A stretch of 64,000 nt of DNA from Lysobacter arseniciresistens ZS79. Lineage in GTDB: Bacteria > Pseudomonadota > Gammaproteobacteria > Xanthomonadales > Xanthomonadaceae. Of the stretch, positions 63,459 to 64,000 are shown one piece after another. How positions within the stretch are numbered: the first letter of the stretch is position 1; each line of letters opens with the position of its first letter. The notes beneath the pieces are model-generated. The model saw nothing but the letters and a program-made list of their open reading frames with translations. It searched no databases and was not told where the DNA came from. The position numbers were made by a program, and so were the translations under genes. The DNA is taken from assembly GCF_000768335.1 (NCBI RefSeq), contig NZ_AVPT01000003.1, positions 1-64,000 on the forward strand. The letters run 5' to 3'.

Positions 63459-64000
63459 CTACAGGTCGCCGTGGATCCGCATCGCGGTGCGCAGCAGCTC
63501 GGTCGCGTTGCGGCAGCCGAGGGCATCCATCAGCCGGGCGCGGTGGGTCTCGACCGTCTTGACGCTGATGCCGAGGTCGGCGGCGATCTGCTTGGTGCTG
63601 CGGCCGGCACCGATCGCCGCGAGAATCTCGCGCTGGCGCGGCGGCAGCGCATGCACGCCGCCCTGGCCGGCCGTGGCCGCGCGGGTGGTGGCCAGCTGCG
63701 GCGCCGACACCTGCGGGCTGAGGAAGGTGCGGCCGGCAAACGCCGCGCGCAGGGCGATCTCCAGCTCCGCCGGAGCGGCCTCCTTGACCACGAAACCCTT
63801 GGCGCCGCGGGCCAGTGCCTCGCGCACGTGGCTGGCGTCGTCGTGCATCGACATGATGACGACCGCGCAACCGGGGCAGGTGCGGTGCAGCTCGGCGAGG
63901 GCCTCGAAGCCGTTGCGACCGGGCATCGACAGGTCCAGCAGGACGACGTCGGGCAGCGCCTCGCCGGCACGGATCACCGCTTCGTCGGCGCTGGCCGCCT
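63459..64000 (-). CDS. NarL/FixJ-type response regulator (N-terminus beyond window)
   Basis: About 180 residues are visible; the frame is still open at the window edge. The receiver is cut in its first half but keeps the phosphorylated Asp (VVLLDLSMPGRNG) and Lys (FVVKEAAPAEL). A LuxR-type HTH follows (LPPRQREILAAIGAGRSTKQIAADLGISVKTVETHRARL, read in two parts). It is co-oriented with the flagellar genes and 232 bp upstream of rpoN. Nothing recognisable lies in that gap besides a GC-rich hairpin at 63436-63453 just after its stop. Confidence 0.9.
   Translation of the reverse strand, partial: AASADEAVIRAGEALPDVVLLDLSMPGRNGFEALAELHRTCPGCAVVIMSMHDDASHVREALARGAKGFVVKEAAPAELEIALRAAFAGRTFLSPQVSAPQLATTRAATAGQGGVHALPPRQREILAAIGAGRSTKQIAADLGISVKTVETHRARLMDALGCRNATELLRTAMRIHGDL

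Overview
The window is a GC-rich (about 70%) gammaproteobacterial chromosome segment. It most likely comes from the Xanthomonadaceae/Lysobacteraceae (Xanthomonas, Lysobacter or Luteimonas type). The clues are a class I fructose-bisphosphate aldolase, an rpoN-vemR-fleQ gene trio at the head of the flagellar genes, a cobalamin-riboswitch-controlled class Ia ribonucleotide reductase, and dispersed GTAG-type REP palindromes. No tRNA, rRNA, CRISPR array, transposase or prophage gene was seen.

Region 1 (about 1-14.1 kb) is central metabolism. It holds a TonB-family C-terminus cut by the window edge, an S1/P1 nuclease, gap, the nrdA-nrdB-thioesterase operon (minus strand), pgk, a GNAT acetyltransferase, pyk, a periplasmic TonB-C-like protein, fba and cysK. 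The nrd promoter carries two NrdR-like boxes 31 bp apart and is followed at once by a cobalamin riboswitch. Both nrd control and an unusual pair of hairpins with mutually complementary loops lie in the 928-bp gap between nrdA and pgk. Region 2 (14.1-22.1 kb) has an RND efflux adaptor and pump, an AGCS sodium:amino-acid symporter, a SPOUT RNA methyltransferase and a NarL-type sensor kinase.

Region 3 (22.2-41.6 kb) is chemotaxis, all on the minus strand apart from one small TonB-C protein. There are two MCPs; a GGDEF/EAL protein-cheR-cheD-cheB operon; a STAS-cheY-cheA-cheW operon; and a cheY-cheZ-cheA-motC-motD-parC-parP block continuous with fliA. Five sigma-28-type promoters (TAAA or TCAAG, then 11 bp, then GCCG) sit before these units, and the sigma-28 gene fliA is itself in the window. 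Region 4 (41.7-63.2 kb) is the flagellar export/basal-body cluster, read from high to low coordinate: rpoN2, vemR, fleQ, fliEFGHIJK, fliLMNOPQR, flhBAFG, fliA. Sigma-54 promoters lie before fliE and fliL. The window ends inside a LuxR-type response regulator.

The logic is a flagellar hierarchy. RpoN2/FleQ drive the basal-body operons, these deliver FliA, and FliA drives chemotaxis, the stator pair MotC/MotD and the c-di-GMP enzyme. ParC/ParP and FlhF/FlhG suggest a polar flagellum and polar arrays. Genes are very tightly packed, with at least a dozen 4-bp stop/start overlaps. The observations most worth checking are the identical 24-nt 3' ends of an MCP gene and cheD (C-terminus GSVELF), a CheA that lacks P2 but has a CheZ/FliM-like peptide in its place, the double NrdR/B12 control of nrdAB, and the complementary-loop hairpin element.
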